From the NCBI RefSeq assembly GCF_003570925.1, contig NZ_QXIS01000032.1, positions 33,021-97,020 on the forward strand: a DNA stretch of 64,000 nt. Reading direction: 5' to 3'. Positions 53,137 to 61,964 of this stretch are shown piece by piece. The stretch comes from Candidatus Cryosericum terrychapinii. Its GTDB lineage: Bacteria > Caldisericota > Caldisericia > Cryosericales > Cryosericaceae. How positions within the stretch are numbered: the stretch's first letter is position 1; every line of letters begins with the position of its first letter. The position numbers and the translations under genes are program-made. The notes below the pieces were generated by a model that saw only the letters and a list, made by a program, of their open reading frames with translations, was not told where the DNA came from and did no database searches.

Positions 53137-53844
53137 CTAGCCGCCTAGGTAGGCTTTCTTGACGTCCGGGTTGTCGCGCAGTTCCCTGGCCGTCCCTGAC
53201 AGTACTAGGGAACCCGTTTCCAGCACGTATGCGCGGTGAGCGATAGACAGTGCCTTGAAAGCATTCTGCTCAACGAGCAGCACGGTCTTGCCAAGTCCGT
53301 TGATCTCAGTGATGACGCCGAAAATCTCCTCGGTCAGCACGGGCGATAGGCCCATCGAGGGTTCGTCGAGCAGCATGAACGGGTTGTTCTGCATGAGACC
53401 CCGGCCGACAGCCAGCATCTGTTGCTCGCCGCCAGACAGTGTGCCGGAGATCTGCCGTCTGCGCTCCTTGAGACGCGGGAACAGCGAGAACACCTTGTCC
53501 TGGTTGGGTCCGGCCGACTTCCTGTCTTTGACCGACGACAGCGCCACGTCCAGGTTTTCCTGCACGGTCAGGTTGCCAAAGATGCCACGGCCTTCGGGGA
53601 CGTGGGAGATACCCATGCGCGCGATGAGATGTGGCGGTGTGTGCGTGATATCGTGTCCGTCATAAATAATACTGCCGGATGTTGCGCGCAGAATGCCGGA
53701 GATGGCGCGCAGCGTCGTCGACTTGCCGGCGCCATTGGCGCCGATGATCGACACGATTTCGCCTTTTTCTACGCTGAAGGAGACGCCCTTCAGCGCACAG
53801 ATGGAGCCATAAAAAACGTCGATGTTCCGGACTTCGAGCAGCAT
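53137..53844 (-). CDS. livF: Branched-chain amino acid ABC transporter ATP-binding protein LivF
   Basis: A 235-residue ATPase with Walker A (GANGAGKST), the LivF-type VPEGRGIFGNLTVQENL, signature LSGGEQQML and Walker B (MLLDEPSMGLSP). It is the last gene of a five-gene liv operon and starts one base after the livG stop. Together with LivG it drives uptake of leucine, isoleucine, valine or similar amino acids. Confidence 0.96.
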   Translation of the reverse strand: MLLEVRNIDVFYGSICALKGVSFSVEKGEIVSIIGANGAGKSTTLRAISGILRATSGSIIYDGHDITHTPPHLIARMGISHVPEGRGIFGNLTVQENLDVALSSVKDRKSAGPNQDKVFSLFPRLKERRRQISGTLSGGEQQMLAVGRGLMQNNPFMLLDEPSMGLSPVLTEEIFGVITEINGLGKTVLLVEQNAFKALSIAHRAYVLETGSLVLSGTARELRDNPDVKKAYLGG

Positions 53845-53845
53845 G

Positions 53846-54610
53846 TCAGGCCCCCTTTCCAAGGTATGCTTCGATGACCCGGGGGTCGTTGCGGATGTAC
53901 TCGGGCACGCCTTCGCAGATGGTCTCGCCGAAGTCCATGACTTTGATGCGTTCACATACGCCCATGACCACTCTCATCTGGTGCTCGATGAGAAGGATCG
54001 TCAGGTCGAACTTGTCGCGGAGCCAGTGGATCATTTCCATCAGTTGGTCTGCCTCTGCCGGGTTCATGCCGGCTGCGGGCTCGTCCAGGATGAGGAGCTT
54101 GGGTTTGGTGGCAAGAGCGCGGGCGATTTCCAACCGGCGCTGGGCCCCGTAGGGGAGGGAACCCGAGATGTCCTCGGCATGTCCCTCCAGGTGGAACAGG
54201 CGCAGGATGTCGATGGCATAGTCGTCGACAAGTTGCTCGCCCTGCCAGTACTTGCGTGTGTGCAGGAACGCATCAGTGTTGCCGTACGGCATACGGAAAT
54301 GATAGGCGATCTTGATGTTGTCAATAACGCTGGACTTGCTGAACAGGCGGATGTTCTGGAACGTGCGGGCGATCCCTGCCTGCGTGATCTGGTAGGTTTT
54401 CCTGCCCACGATGTTCTGTCCGTCGAAGACGATAGTACCCTTGGTTGGCGTATAAACGCCGGTGACCACGTTGAAGACGGTCGTCTTGCCGGCGCCGTTC
54501 GGTCCGATGAGGCCGACGATCTCGCCGTGCTCCAGCTGGATGTTGAAGTCGGAAACGGCGCGCAGGCCGCCAAAGAACTGTGTGAGATGTTGAATGTCGA
54601 GGAGAGCCAT
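53846..54610 (-). CDS. livG: Branched-chain amino acid ABC transporter ATP-binding protein LivG
   Basis: A 254-residue ATPase with Walker A ([12 protein letters not shown]), the LivG-type [12 protein letters not shown], signature [16 protein letters not shown] (a variant of LSGGQ usual for LivG) and Walker B ([13 protein letters not shown]). The ATG overlaps the livM stop by one base (TAATG) and AAGGAGG lies upstream. Confidence 0.96.
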   Translation of the reverse strand: MALLDIQHLTQFFGGLRAVSDFNIQLEHGEIVGLIGPNGAGKTTVFNVVTGVYTPTKGTIVFDGQNIVGRKTYQITQAGIARTFQNIRLFSKSSVIDNIKIAYHFRMPYGNTDAFLHTRKYWQGEQLVDDYAIDILRLFHLEGHAEDISGSLPYGAQRRLEIARALATKPKLLILDEPAAGMNPAEADQLMEMIHWLRDKFDLTILLIEHQMRVVMGVCERIKVMDFGETICEGVPEYIRNDPRVIEAYLGKGA

Positions 54611-55611
54611 TATGCACTCACCTCCTTCCTCTGACGCTGGGGAATGAGGATGAAGCTGAATTCCTTGAGGCCCATGATACCTTCCGTCCGGAAGATCATG
54701 GTCAGGATGAGGATCAGTGGGTAGATGACCAGGCGCCACTTCTGCAGGCCGCGCATCAATTCGGGCAGGAGCGTGAAGATAGCCGGGCCGACTATGGCCC
54801 CGCTGATTGATGTGGAGCCGCCGACGTACAGGTAGATAAGATACTCCAGCGACTTCATGAAACTGAAGTTGTCCGGGTGGATGAACTGAAGCAGGTGCGC
54901 GAAGACACCGCCCGAGACTCCAGCGAAGAAGGCCGAGAAGACGAACACAAACACTTTCTGCCGTGTCGTGTTGATACCCGTGGATTCAGCGGCGATCTCC
55001 GAGTCGCGGACCGCCTTCATGGAGCGTCCATGCGACGAGAACAGGTAGTTGCGCATAAGAACGACGCTCACGATCGTGAACACGAACACGACCTCCAGCG
55101 TCGTGAACTTGGGGATGCCACCCAGGCCACGGGGACCTCCGAGCACTTCAGTGACACGGATGACCGTTCGGATGAGTTCGTTGGCCGATAGCGTCACGAT
55201 AGCCAGGTAGTCGCCCTTGAGACGCAGCGATGGTGCTCCGACAAGATAGCCTGCTGCGGCAGCCAGTAACCCCCCTGCAAGAATTGCGACTATGAAGACA
55301 GGATACCCGACCCATGGATTGGCAGTACTCGTATGCAACCAGACCGTCGTAATCATGGCTGACGTATAGGCGCCGACAGCCATGAAACCAGCGTGTCCGA
55401 TGGAGAACTGGCCAGTAAAGCCGTTGACCATGCCCAGGCTGACAGTCATGACGATGTTGATGCCGGCCAGCATGATGAGCTGGATGTAATACGCGTTCAG
55501 GAGGGGGTCTCCGTTATTGAGGGGCAGGATGCTCAGGACCTTGATGACAGCATAGACCAGCGCGAATGCAATGACTGTGGCTAAGGTGCGGTGTGTACGA
55601 AGAAAGGTCAT
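54610..55611 (-). CDS. livM: Branched-chain amino acid ABC transporter permease LivM
   Basis: A 333-residue permease with about nine membrane helices. The family elements GFTGQFSIGHAGFMAVGAYTSAM, the EAA-like loop SSHGRSMKAVRDSEIAAESTGI and GVSGGVFAHLLQFIHPDNFSF are present. It begins one base after livH. It forms the membrane channel together with LivH. Confidence 0.95.
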   Translation of the reverse strand: MTFLRTHRTLATVIAFALVYAVIKVLSILPLNNGDPLLNAYYIQLIMLAGINIVMTVSLGMVNGFTGQFSIGHAGFMAVGAYTSAMITTVWLHTSTANPWVGYPVFIVAILAGGLLAAAAGYLVGAPSLRLKGDYLAIVTLSANELIRTVIRVTEVLGGPRGLGGIPKFTTLEVVFVFTIVSVVLMRNYLFSSHGRSMKAVRDSEIAAESTGINTTRQKVFVFVFSAFFAGVSGGVFAHLLQFIHPDNFSFMKSLEYLIYLYVGGSTSISGAIVGPAIFTLLPELMRGLQKWRLVIYPLILILTMIFRTEGIMGLKEFSFILIPQRQRKEVSA

Positions 55612-55612
55612 G

Positions 55613-56539
55613 TCAGACCTTCTCCGGCATGAACTTGCCCAGCAGGCCGCTTGGTCGAATAAGCAGGATACCAATAAGGATGGCGAACGCGATGCCGTAC
55701 CCCAGGTTAGAGTTGACGGACGTCGCGAACGCCTCCGAGATGCCCATGATGTATGCGCCGAGCACGGCTCCGGGGATATTGCCGATGCCGCCAAGGACCG
55801 CTGCGATGAACGCTTTCAGGCCCGGCCATATGCCCAGGAACGGGGATGCCAGCATGCCGTAGGTCGTGCCGTACAGAATGCCGCCGGCACCTGCCAGCGC
55901 AGGACCCACGATGAAGGCCGTACTGATGACGACGTCGATGTTGATGCCCATAAGGCTGGCTGTCGGCTTGTCGAATGCCACCGCGCGCATCTGCTTGCCG
56001 ATGAGGGTCTTGTTGACGAACCAGAATAGCAGGACCATCAGGATGACGGAAACGCCGACGTCGAGCAGCAGCACGTTGGAAATGTTGAGGCCGAGGTTGC
56101 CGGGGATGGGAATGTTCTTGGCCACAATGAGGTCAGGGAACTTGCGGTACGTCGGGCCGAAGACGAAGTGTACGCCGAAGAGGACGAAGTCCATCGCGCA
56201 GAAGTTTTCAAGAAATATCGAAACACCAAGCGCGGTGATCAATGCCGAAAGGCGGGACTTGTAGCGCAGCGGGCGATATGCAAGTTTCTCCATGATGAAG
56301 CCAAGCAGGCCGGTAATAAGCATGGCTGCGATGATCGTCGGGACAAAGGCGCCGCCAAAGATCATGGCCATTTTGGGGGCGAGGAAGAATCCCATGTAAG
56401 CGCCAAACATGAAAATGTCGGCGTGAGCAAAGTTGATGAGGCGCACGATGCCATACACCATTGTATAGCCCAAGGCAATCAGGGCATAGATACTGCCTAT
56501 CTGAATGCCGTTGATGAGTTGCTGCAGGAACTGACCCAT
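55613..56539 (-). CDS. livH: Branched-chain amino acid ABC transporter permease LivH
   Basis: A 308-residue permease with eight or so helices, starting LQQLINGIQIGSIYALIALGYTMVYG and carrying INFAHADIFMFGAYMG and the EAA-like loop NKTLIGKQMRAVAFDKPTASLMGIN. GGAGGAG precedes the ATG. It is separated from the binding-protein gene by a hairpin, as is common where the binding protein is made in excess. Confidence 0.95.
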   Translation of the reverse strand: MGQFLQQLINGIQIGSIYALIALGYTMVYGIVRLINFAHADIFMFGAYMGFFLAPKMAMIFGGAFVPTIIAAMLITGLLGFIMEKLAYRPLRYKSRLSALITALGVSIFLENFCAMDFVLFGVHFVFGPTYRKFPDLIVAKNIPIPGNLGLNISNVLLLDVGVSVILMVLLFWFVNKTLIGKQMRAVAFDKPTASLMGINIDVVISTAFIVGPALAGAGGILYGTTYGMLASPFLGIWPGLKAFIAAVLGGIGNIPGAVLGAYIMGISEAFATSVNSNLGYGIAFAILIGILLIRPSGLLGKFMPEKV

Positions 56540-56558
56540 GTTTTCTCCTCCAACAGGG

Positions 56559-56590
56559 GGCCAGGGGGACGTACCTGGTCCCCCTGGGCC
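56559..56590 (-). promoter_or_regulatory. Hairpin between livJ and livH
   Basis: GGCCAGGGGGAC and GTCCCCCTGGGCC pair with one bulged base. It lies between the binding-protein gene and the permeases and has no T-run, so it is likely a partial terminator or an mRNA-stabilising structure that lowers expression of the downstream genes. Confidence 0.5.
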
Positions 56591-56605
56591 GAGATGCGTG
56601 CCAGG

Positions 56606-57751
56606 TTACGGGTTGACAGTCATCAGGAACGTCTGCTGGCCGTTCTTGATTTGCAGGATGACTGCGGCCTTGATGGGGTTGCGGTTTGCGTCGAACTTGT
56701 AGGCGCCGCCGATGCCCGAGAAGGTCGTATTCTTCATGGCATCCCTGATATCCGAGCCCTTGATTGAGCCGCAAGTCTTGAAGGCATCGAGGAATAGTCC
56801 TGCAGCGTCATACGCAAGAGCAGCGAGTGCGTCAGGTGCTGCCCCGTATTTGGTTGTGTATTTTGCTACGAAATCCTGGACTTTTGGGCTCTTGTCGTCC
56901 TTGGAGAAGTGGTTGGAGAAGACACCACCCTCGACAGCCGCGCCACCTATCGTGACGAGCTCAGGTGAGTCCCAGCCATCGCCGCCGCCGGCGGGGACGT
57001 TCAGACCCATCTCGCGTGCCTGCTTGAGCTGGAGTGCAGCTCCGCCGTAGTAGTTTGGCAGGTACAGGAACTCAGGCTTGGCGGCCTTGATGGTGGTCAA
57101 CTGGGCCTTGTAGTCGATCGTAGTAGCTTCATCCGTGAAGGCTTCATAGGCGACGATCTTGCCGCCCAGACTCTCGAAACTGGCCTTGAAGGCCTCGGCC
57201 AGTCCCTTGGGGTAGTCGTTGCCGTTGTCGTACAGCACTGCGGCTGTCTTGACCTTGAGAGTATTGTACGCGTAATTGGCCATAACTTTACCCTGGAACG
57301 GGTCGATAAAGCAGGCACGGAAGATGTAGTCGCCGACCAGCGTGACCGCCTCATTAGTAGACGTTGGCGAGATCTCTGGGACGCCGGCATCCTGCGCGAT
57401 AGGTGCGACAGCCAGGGTGACCTTGCTCATAACGGCGCCGATGATGCCGATGACCTTGTCCTGGTCTATGAGCTTATGAGCGGCGCTGGCTCCGACCGCG
57501 GGGTCACCAGCATCGTCCTCGTTGATGTAGTTGATCGTTGTTGCGACGCCTCCGACCGTTGCTCCGCCGGCAGTGTTAAACTCCTCGACGGCCATTGCTA
57601 CTCCCTGCTTGCTGGAAGTACCGAAGGTGGCCGAGGCCCCGGTCATCGGGAAGATACCACCCAGGTTGACAACCCCAGTTTTTGCTTTGCATCCAACGCC
57701 AATGCCGGCAATCAATGCACAGACAAGAATAATGGCAAACAGTCTCCTCAT
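56606..57751 (-). CDS. livJ: Branched-chain amino acid ABC transporter substrate-binding lipoprotein
   Basis: A 381-residue periplasmic-binding protein of type I. The N-terminal signal ends in IAGIGVGC, a lipobox, so Cys is lipidated and anchors the protein. The mature part has GGIFPMTGASATFG, NYINEDDAGDPAVGASAAHKLI, GIIGAVMSKVTLAVAPIAQDAGVPEISPTSTN and ACFIDPFQGKVMANYA, all standard for LivJ-type proteins. GAGAGGAG precedes the ATG. The ligand may be a branched-chain or another hydrophobic amino acid. Confidence 0.95.
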   Translation of the reverse strand: MRRLFAIILVCALIAGIGVGCKAKTGVVNLGGIFPMTGASATFGTSSKQGVAMAVEEFNTAGGATVGGVATTINYINEDDAGDPAVGASAAHKLIDQDKVIGIIGAVMSKVTLAVAPIAQDAGVPEISPTSTNEAVTLVGDYIFRACFIDPFQGKVMANYAYNTLKVKTAAVLYDNGNDYPKGLAEAFKASFESLGGKIVAYEAFTDEATTIDYKAQLTTIKAAKPEFLYLPNYYGGAALQLKQAREMGLNVPAGGGDGWDSPELVTIGGAAVEGGVFSNHFSKDDKSPKVQDFVAKYTTKYGAAPDALAALAYDAAGLFLDAFKTCGSIKGSDIRDAMKNTTFSGIGGAYKFDANRNPIKAAVILQIKNGQQTFLMTVNP

Positions 57752-58571
57752 GTTTTCTCCTCTCTTGATATGGATGTGTGGTACCGGTTCGTGGAGCGAC
57801 AGAGTATCGTCAGGCTTGCAGGCCCGTTGGCTCCCCCTTCCCAAGAAAGCGGAAAGACCTCGCGGAAAACACGCCGTGAGGTCCTCTGGTAGCTGCACAG
57901 GCTGAGGGCTTGGGACCCTGCTCACTGCAGACTTCGGGCAGAGTTCTGCTCGGTGAGTCCGAGGCAAAGCCGTTTGGCACAAGACGTGAGCATGAACCAA
58001 ATGGATGTGGTGAGTCTAGGTATGAGACAAAGAGGGGGAACCATCTAGTGTCCATAATGCATTCTTGCAAAGTGGACAGAAAAGTCAATAGGCAGATGCT
58101 GAGGACCATGAAGGAGCTATTGGAGTGCATTGGCCGGCATCTTCCGCTATCATCATGATGAAACAGACCTCTGCGCATCGCGTTTCAGCGCCTCACGTCA
58201 CATCTGACGTCCCTGTTCCGGGACATTCCACATGTCGTTTCATGTATTCAGCCTCATTTATACACACTATTGTGGTGTCGCAAGAATTGTCAAGGTGTAC
58301 GTGACCTCCAGTCCATCCGGCGTCGCTCGCGCCACCGTCTGGAAAGCCATGCCCGTGAACTGGAGAGGGACCCATGAGCAGTGCGTCGCCAGCATCCGTC
58401 TGCCAGGATCAGGTCGGTCTTGCCTCACAGCGACAGGCTGCGGAGGTTGCGTGTGGGCACCAACGCGCTAGAGTAATGTGGAGATATGAGACGTCAGGAG
58501 AAACATATGAGAGACTATTCGGCCAATCGGATTACGGAGTCGCAACGGCTGCAAGCTCCAATGGAGCGGGC
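57752..58571. other. Long divergent intergenic region upstream of livJ and the DUF362 gene
   Basis: An 820-base stretch with no convincing gene. Short open frames here lack ribosome binding sites. At 57856-57883 GACCTCGCGG and CCGTGAGGTC form a ten-pair hairpin with one G-T pair; on the minus strand it lies about 100 bases before livJ and is followed by TTTCCGCTTTCTT, so it could be an attenuator. I found no T-box core. Promoters of both flanking operons should lie here. Confidence 0.5.
58447..58474 (+). promoter_or_regulatory. Candidate promoter of the DUF362 gene
   Basis: TTGCGT (58447-58452) and TAGAGT (58469-58474) are 16 bases apart. Transcription would start near 58481, about 90 bases before the ATG. 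Confidence 0.3.
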
Positions 58572-59681
58572 ATGAACGCGTCGAAGGTATGGTTCACGGA
58601 TCTGCGTACGCGTCCCGGTCACAATCTGCTGGACAAGACCGAGGCTTTGATGCGCGCCGCCGGCGTCACAGACATCGACTTCAAGGACAAGTTCGTTGCA
58701 CTGAAGCTGCACTTGGGAGAGCCCGGCAATCTCGCCTACATTCGCCCCAACTATGTCGCGCGTGTCGTGAAGCTGGTCCGCGAGCTCGGCGGCAAGCCGT
58801 TCCTCACCGACTGCAATACACTGTATTCGGGAGGCCGCTCCAACGCAGTCGATCACCTGCAGTCTGCCCAGGAGAATGGCTTCAACCGTATCGCCGTCGG
58901 GGCGGACGTCATCATCGCCGACGGCCTCAAGGGCACGGACTACCGCGAGGTCCCTATTCATCTCAAGCGCTGCGAAACTGCCAAGATCGGCACTGCAATT
59001 GCCGACGCCGACATCATCGTCTCGCTTACGCACTTCAAGGGGCATGAGCAGGCCGGCTTCGGCGGCACGTTGAAGAATTTGGGCATGGGTAGTGGTTCGC
59101 GGGGCGGCAAGATGCAGATGCATTCTGAGTCCAAGCCGCGTATCGATGTCGTCAAGTGCACCGCCTGTGGTACCTGCGTCCGTTCCTGCCCACAGGCCGC
59201 GATTGGATGGAACGCCGAGCGCAAGGCTGCCATCGACTACACGAAGTGTGTCGGTTGTGGGCAGTGCGTCGCCGTCTGTATGTATGGCGCCGCGCACCCC
59301 GTGTTCCAGGGGACCAACGACGTGCTCAACGAGAAGATCGCGGAATACGCCTATGCCGTCCTGCATGGCAAGCCGGCGTTCCACGTCAGCTTTATCATGA
59401 ACGTCAGCCCCAAGTGCGATTGCTGGGGCCACAACGATGCGGCTATCGTGCCCGATATCGGCATCGCCGCGAGTTTCGACCCAGTGGCTCTCGACCAGGC
59501 ATGCGTGGACCTCGTCAACAAGGCCGTCGCGAATCAGGGCAGCGTCCTTGCCGATGTCCACTTCGAACAGGGCGACAAGTTCACACACGTCCACCCCGAA
59601 ACGCACTGGGAATCCCAGGTCGCCCACGCCGAGGAGACTGGACTGGGCGCGCGGCAGTACGAGCTGGTGGCCGTCGAGTAG
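58572..59681 (+). CDS. DUF362 protein with two [4Fe-4S] clusters
   Basis: A 369-residue protein. The DUF362 domain fills residues about 1-190 and 255-369 (LKLHLGEPGNLAYIRPNYV, DCNTLYSGGRSNAVDH, SLTHFKGHEQAGFGGTLKNLGMG), and a ferredoxin domain with CTACGTCVRSCP and CVGCGQCVAVC is inserted around residues 195-245. Proteins of this kind are common in anaerobes and presumably move electrons, but their reaction is not established. The start is set by GGAG just upstream of the ATG. A strong terminator follows. Confidence 0.9.
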   Translation: MNASKVWFTDLRTRPGHNLLDKTEALMRAAGVTDIDFKDKFVALKLHLGEPGNLAYIRPNYVARVVKLVRELGGKPFLTDCNTLYSGGRSNAVDHLQSAQENGFNRIAVGADVIIADGLKGTDYREVPIHLKRCETAKIGTAIADADIIVSLTHFKGHEQAGFGGTLKNLGMGSGSRGGKMQMHSESKPRIDVVKCTACGTCVRSCPQAAIGWNAERKAAIDYTKCVGCGQCVAVCMYGAAHPVFQGTNDVLNEKIAEYAYAVLHGKPAFHVSFIMNVSPKCDCWGHNDAAIVPDIGIAASFDPVALDQACVDLVNKAVANQGSVLADVHFEQGDKFTHVHPETHWESQVAHAEETGLGARQYELVAVE

Positions 59682-59709
59682 GCACCTTCCTCCCGGCACG
59701 TCCCTTGCA

Positions 59710-59741
59710 GGCGCCACACCTGGTTTGGTGTGGCGCCTTTC
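59710..59741 (+). terminator. Hairpin terminator after the DUF362 gene
   Basis: GGCGCCACACC and GGTGTGGCGCC form a perfect 11-bp stem around TGGTTT, followed by TTTCTCTT. Confidence 0.85.
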
Positions 59742-59831
59742 TCTTGCGGGCCGTCCCTGTTGCAAAGGTCAAGGACTTCTTTATTCTTCATGCATGAGCA
59801 CTCAGCGGTAGAAACCCATAAGGAGGGCTCT

Positions 59832-61208
59832 ATGGCTCGAGTACGACCGAAGGGAATGAAGGCGTTTACGCTCATCTGGGCTGGTCAGGTGGTCTCGCTC
59901 GTTGGGTCCGCGATGACCGTCTTCGGTGTGAGCGTGTGGGCATGGCAGGTCACAGGTCACGCGACTGCCCTGAGCATCGTGGCGTTCTGCAGTTTCACAC
60001 CGACTATCATCATGAGTCCCATCGCCGGAGCGCTGGTCGACCGGTGGAACCGCAAGGTGACTATGGGGGTTTCGGACGTAGCTTCGGGACTGGGTACGGT
60101 TATCATGCTCATCCTGTACGCCACCGGGCGCCTGCAGATTTGGCACCTCTGCGTCGTGGGGGCGTTGTCCGGGACGTTCCAGGCATTCCAGTGGCCTGCG
60201 TATCAGGCGGCCATCAGTACCATGATGCCGAAGGAGAAGTATGGCCGGGCTGCGGGCATGATGTCACTGGCGCAGAGCGGCTCCGGCATCCTTGCGCCCA
60301 TCATTGCGGGTGCGGTCGTCGTCACGTGGGGGCTCGTGCCGATCTTCCTGTTCGACATCACTTCATTCTGCATTGCCGTTGCATTGTTGCTGGCGGTCAA
60401 TGTTCCCCGTCCCTCGCGGTCACAGGCAGGTGAAGAGGCACGCGGCAGTCTCTGGAAGGAAACGGTCTTTGGCTGGCGCTACATCGCAGCGCGTCGGCCC
60501 CTGCTCCTGCTACAGCTCAGCTTCTTTGCCTCGAACCTCATTGCGTCGGTGTGCATGACGCTGTGGACCCCGATGATCCTGGCGCGTACCAGTAACAGTG
60601 CGACCACGCTAGGTATTGTCAACTCAGTCTCCGCTGTCGGGGGCGTCGTCGGAGGCGCGCTCATGGCGGCATGGGGTGGACCGCGCCGCAAGGTGTACGG
60701 CGTCCTGTGGGGTATGGTGTCCGCGTCCGCCCTGGGGATCATGCTCATGGGGTTTGGCCGAACGCTGCCCATCTGGCTCGTTTCCGGGTTTCTCGGAACG
60801 CTCATCATCCCATTTCTCAACGGCTGCAACGACGCTATCTGGCAGACGAAGGTACCGCACGACGTGCAGGGCAAGGTCTTTGGCACGCGCATGATGATCG
60901 CACAGATCTCGGTGCCCGTGGCCATGCTGACCGCTGGACCACTGGCGGACCTCGTATTCGAGCCACGGATGATGCCTGGAGGAGCCTTGGCACGAGTGTT
61001 TGGCCCGCTGGTTGGCGCCGGCCGTGGCGCCGGTATGGCTCTCATGTTCGTGTTGTTTGGTGGCCTGGCGCTGCTGGTGAGCGTCGCGAGTTTCATGGTG
61101 CGCGATATCCGCGATGTGGAGGTCCTGATTCCGGACTACGTTCCACCGGACGAAGAAGTGCCCGGAGAAGCGATTTCTGTACCTGTTGGGACAAACGCCG
61201 ACAACTGA
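59832..61208 (+). CDS. MFS transporter, macrolide-efflux-like
   Basis: A 458-residue protein with 12 predicted helices. The N-terminus (FTLIWAGQVVSLVGSAMTVFGVSVWAW) and loop (AGALVDRWNRKVTMGVSD) match the MefA/enterobactin-exporter group of drug and siderophore efflux pumps. The C-terminal tail of about 40 residues is acidic. The substrate is unknown. AAGGAGG lies upstream of the ATG. Confidence 0.88.
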   Translation: MARVRPKGMKAFTLIWAGQVVSLVGSAMTVFGVSVWAWQVTGHATALSIVAFCSFTPTIIMSPIAGALVDRWNRKVTMGVSDVASGLGTVIMLILYATGRLQIWHLCVVGALSGTFQAFQWPAYQAAISTMMPKEKYGRAAGMMSLAQSGSGILAPIIAGAVVVTWGLVPIFLFDITSFCIAVALLLAVNVPRPSRSQAGEEARGSLWKETVFGWRYIAARRPLLLLQLSFFASNLIASVCMTLWTPMILARTSNSATTLGIVNSVSAVGGVVGGALMAAWGGPRRKVYGVLWGMVSASALGIMLMGFGRTLPIWLVSGFLGTLIIPFLNGCNDAIWQTKVPHDVQGKVFGTRMMIAQISVPVAMLTAGPLADLVFEPRMMPGGALARVFGPLVGAGRGAGMALMFVLFGGLALLVSVASFMVRDIRDVEVLIPDYVPPDEEVPGEAISVPVGTNADN

Positions 61209-61394
61209 GCCGCATGCGCAAAAGCGTGACGAAGTCTGTATCGTATCTCCAGGAGTGGTGTTGTTGGTTATGGAACGTTTCGACGTGGTCGCGCGAGGGG
61301 GCTTGACATCTTTTATGAAACTTGTTTTGTTGTAGAGTATTGACATCAAGGCTCGGCGTCAACGTCAACACGAATCTCAACAAAGGAGATGGCA

Positions 61395-61676
61395 ATGGCT
61401 GGAATAACAAAGAAGTCTGCAGAAACAGTAAAGAAGGTCGTCGTTACTGCACCGAAGAAGGCAGTGAAGAAGATTGCGCCAGTCGCCAAGAAGACCGTCA
61501 AGGTCGCGGCGAAGCCAGTGGTCAAGAAGACAGTTGTCAAGGCCGCGAAGCCGGCAGCCAAGAAGCTGGTCGCCAAAGCTCCGGCAAAGAAGATTGTTGC
61601 CGCCAAACCCGCTGTCAAGGCCGCGAAGCCGGCAGCCAAGAAGCCCATCGTCAAGAAACTCGCAGCCAAGAAGTAG
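61395..61676 (+). CDS. Histone H1-like Lys/Ala/Pro-rich DNA-binding protein
   Basis: A 93-residue protein made almost only of Lys, Ala, Val and Pro, with repeated units such as AAKPAAKK, AKPVVKK and KAAKPA. This composition matches the C-terminal tails of histone H1 and of bacterial H1-like proteins (for example the tails of HU in actinobacteria), which bind DNA non-specifically. There is no globular domain. AAAGGAG lies six bases before the ATG at 61395; the ATG at 61389 is too close. A TTGACA at 61303 may belong to its promoter. Confidence 0.75.
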   Translation: MAGITKKSAETVKKVVVTAPKKAVKKIAPVAKKTVKVAAKPVVKKTVVKAAKPAAKKLVAKAPAKKIVAAKPAVKAAKPAAKKPIVKKLAAKK

Positions 61677-61696
61677 TATACTGGCACGAGAACTGT

Positions 61697-61740
61697 CCTC
61701 GCTGTGTCGGCACATGTGCCGACACAGCGAGGTTGTTTCT
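61697..61740 (+). terminator. Perfect hairpin terminator after the histone-like gene
   Basis: CCTCGCTGTGTCGGCACA and its exact complement adjoin without a spacer (18-bp arms, 61697-61732) and are followed by TTGTTTCT. The rest of the gap to 61891 shows a weak hairpin at 61826-61851 and no gene. Confidence 0.85.
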
Positions 61741-61891
61741 CTGAAACGGTCACCGCGCTCGCGGACGGTGCCCGCACAGGAATTGGCAGGCAGCCCGAAC
61801 CTGGGCTTGGAGCTCACGATTCGACGCCGCACTAGGAACACCTGGTGCGGTTCGTCATTTCAGATCACACAAGCGACCCTGCTGTGTCCAC

Positions 61892-61919
61892 TTGAGAAAA
61901 GCCCGTGACAACGTAGTAT
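61892..61919 (+). promoter_or_regulatory. Candidate promoter of the nuclease-helicase gene
   Basis: TTGAGA (61892-61897) and TAGTAT (61914-61919) are 16 bases apart, about 45 bases before the TTG start codon. Confidence 0.35.
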
Positions 61920-61964
61920 GGTGTTAGTCTGTACGTCGAGCAGGCGCATCAGGGGGGAGGACAG

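Noticed and set aside
58193..58375. 60-codon minus-strand frame in the livJ/DUF362 gap
   Set aside because: No ribosome binding site, low-complexity Gly/Thr/Asp peptide and no resemblance to any family.
57752..58571. T-box or other amino-acid-responsive leader upstream of livJ
   Set aside because: The conserved T-box core (AGGGTGGNACCGCG) is absent; only a simple hairpin is visible.
61733..61891. tRNA-like or small RNA sequence after the histone-like gene
   Set aside because: A short hairpin and a GATTCGA-like string are present, but the arms of a tRNA cloverleaf cannot be formed.
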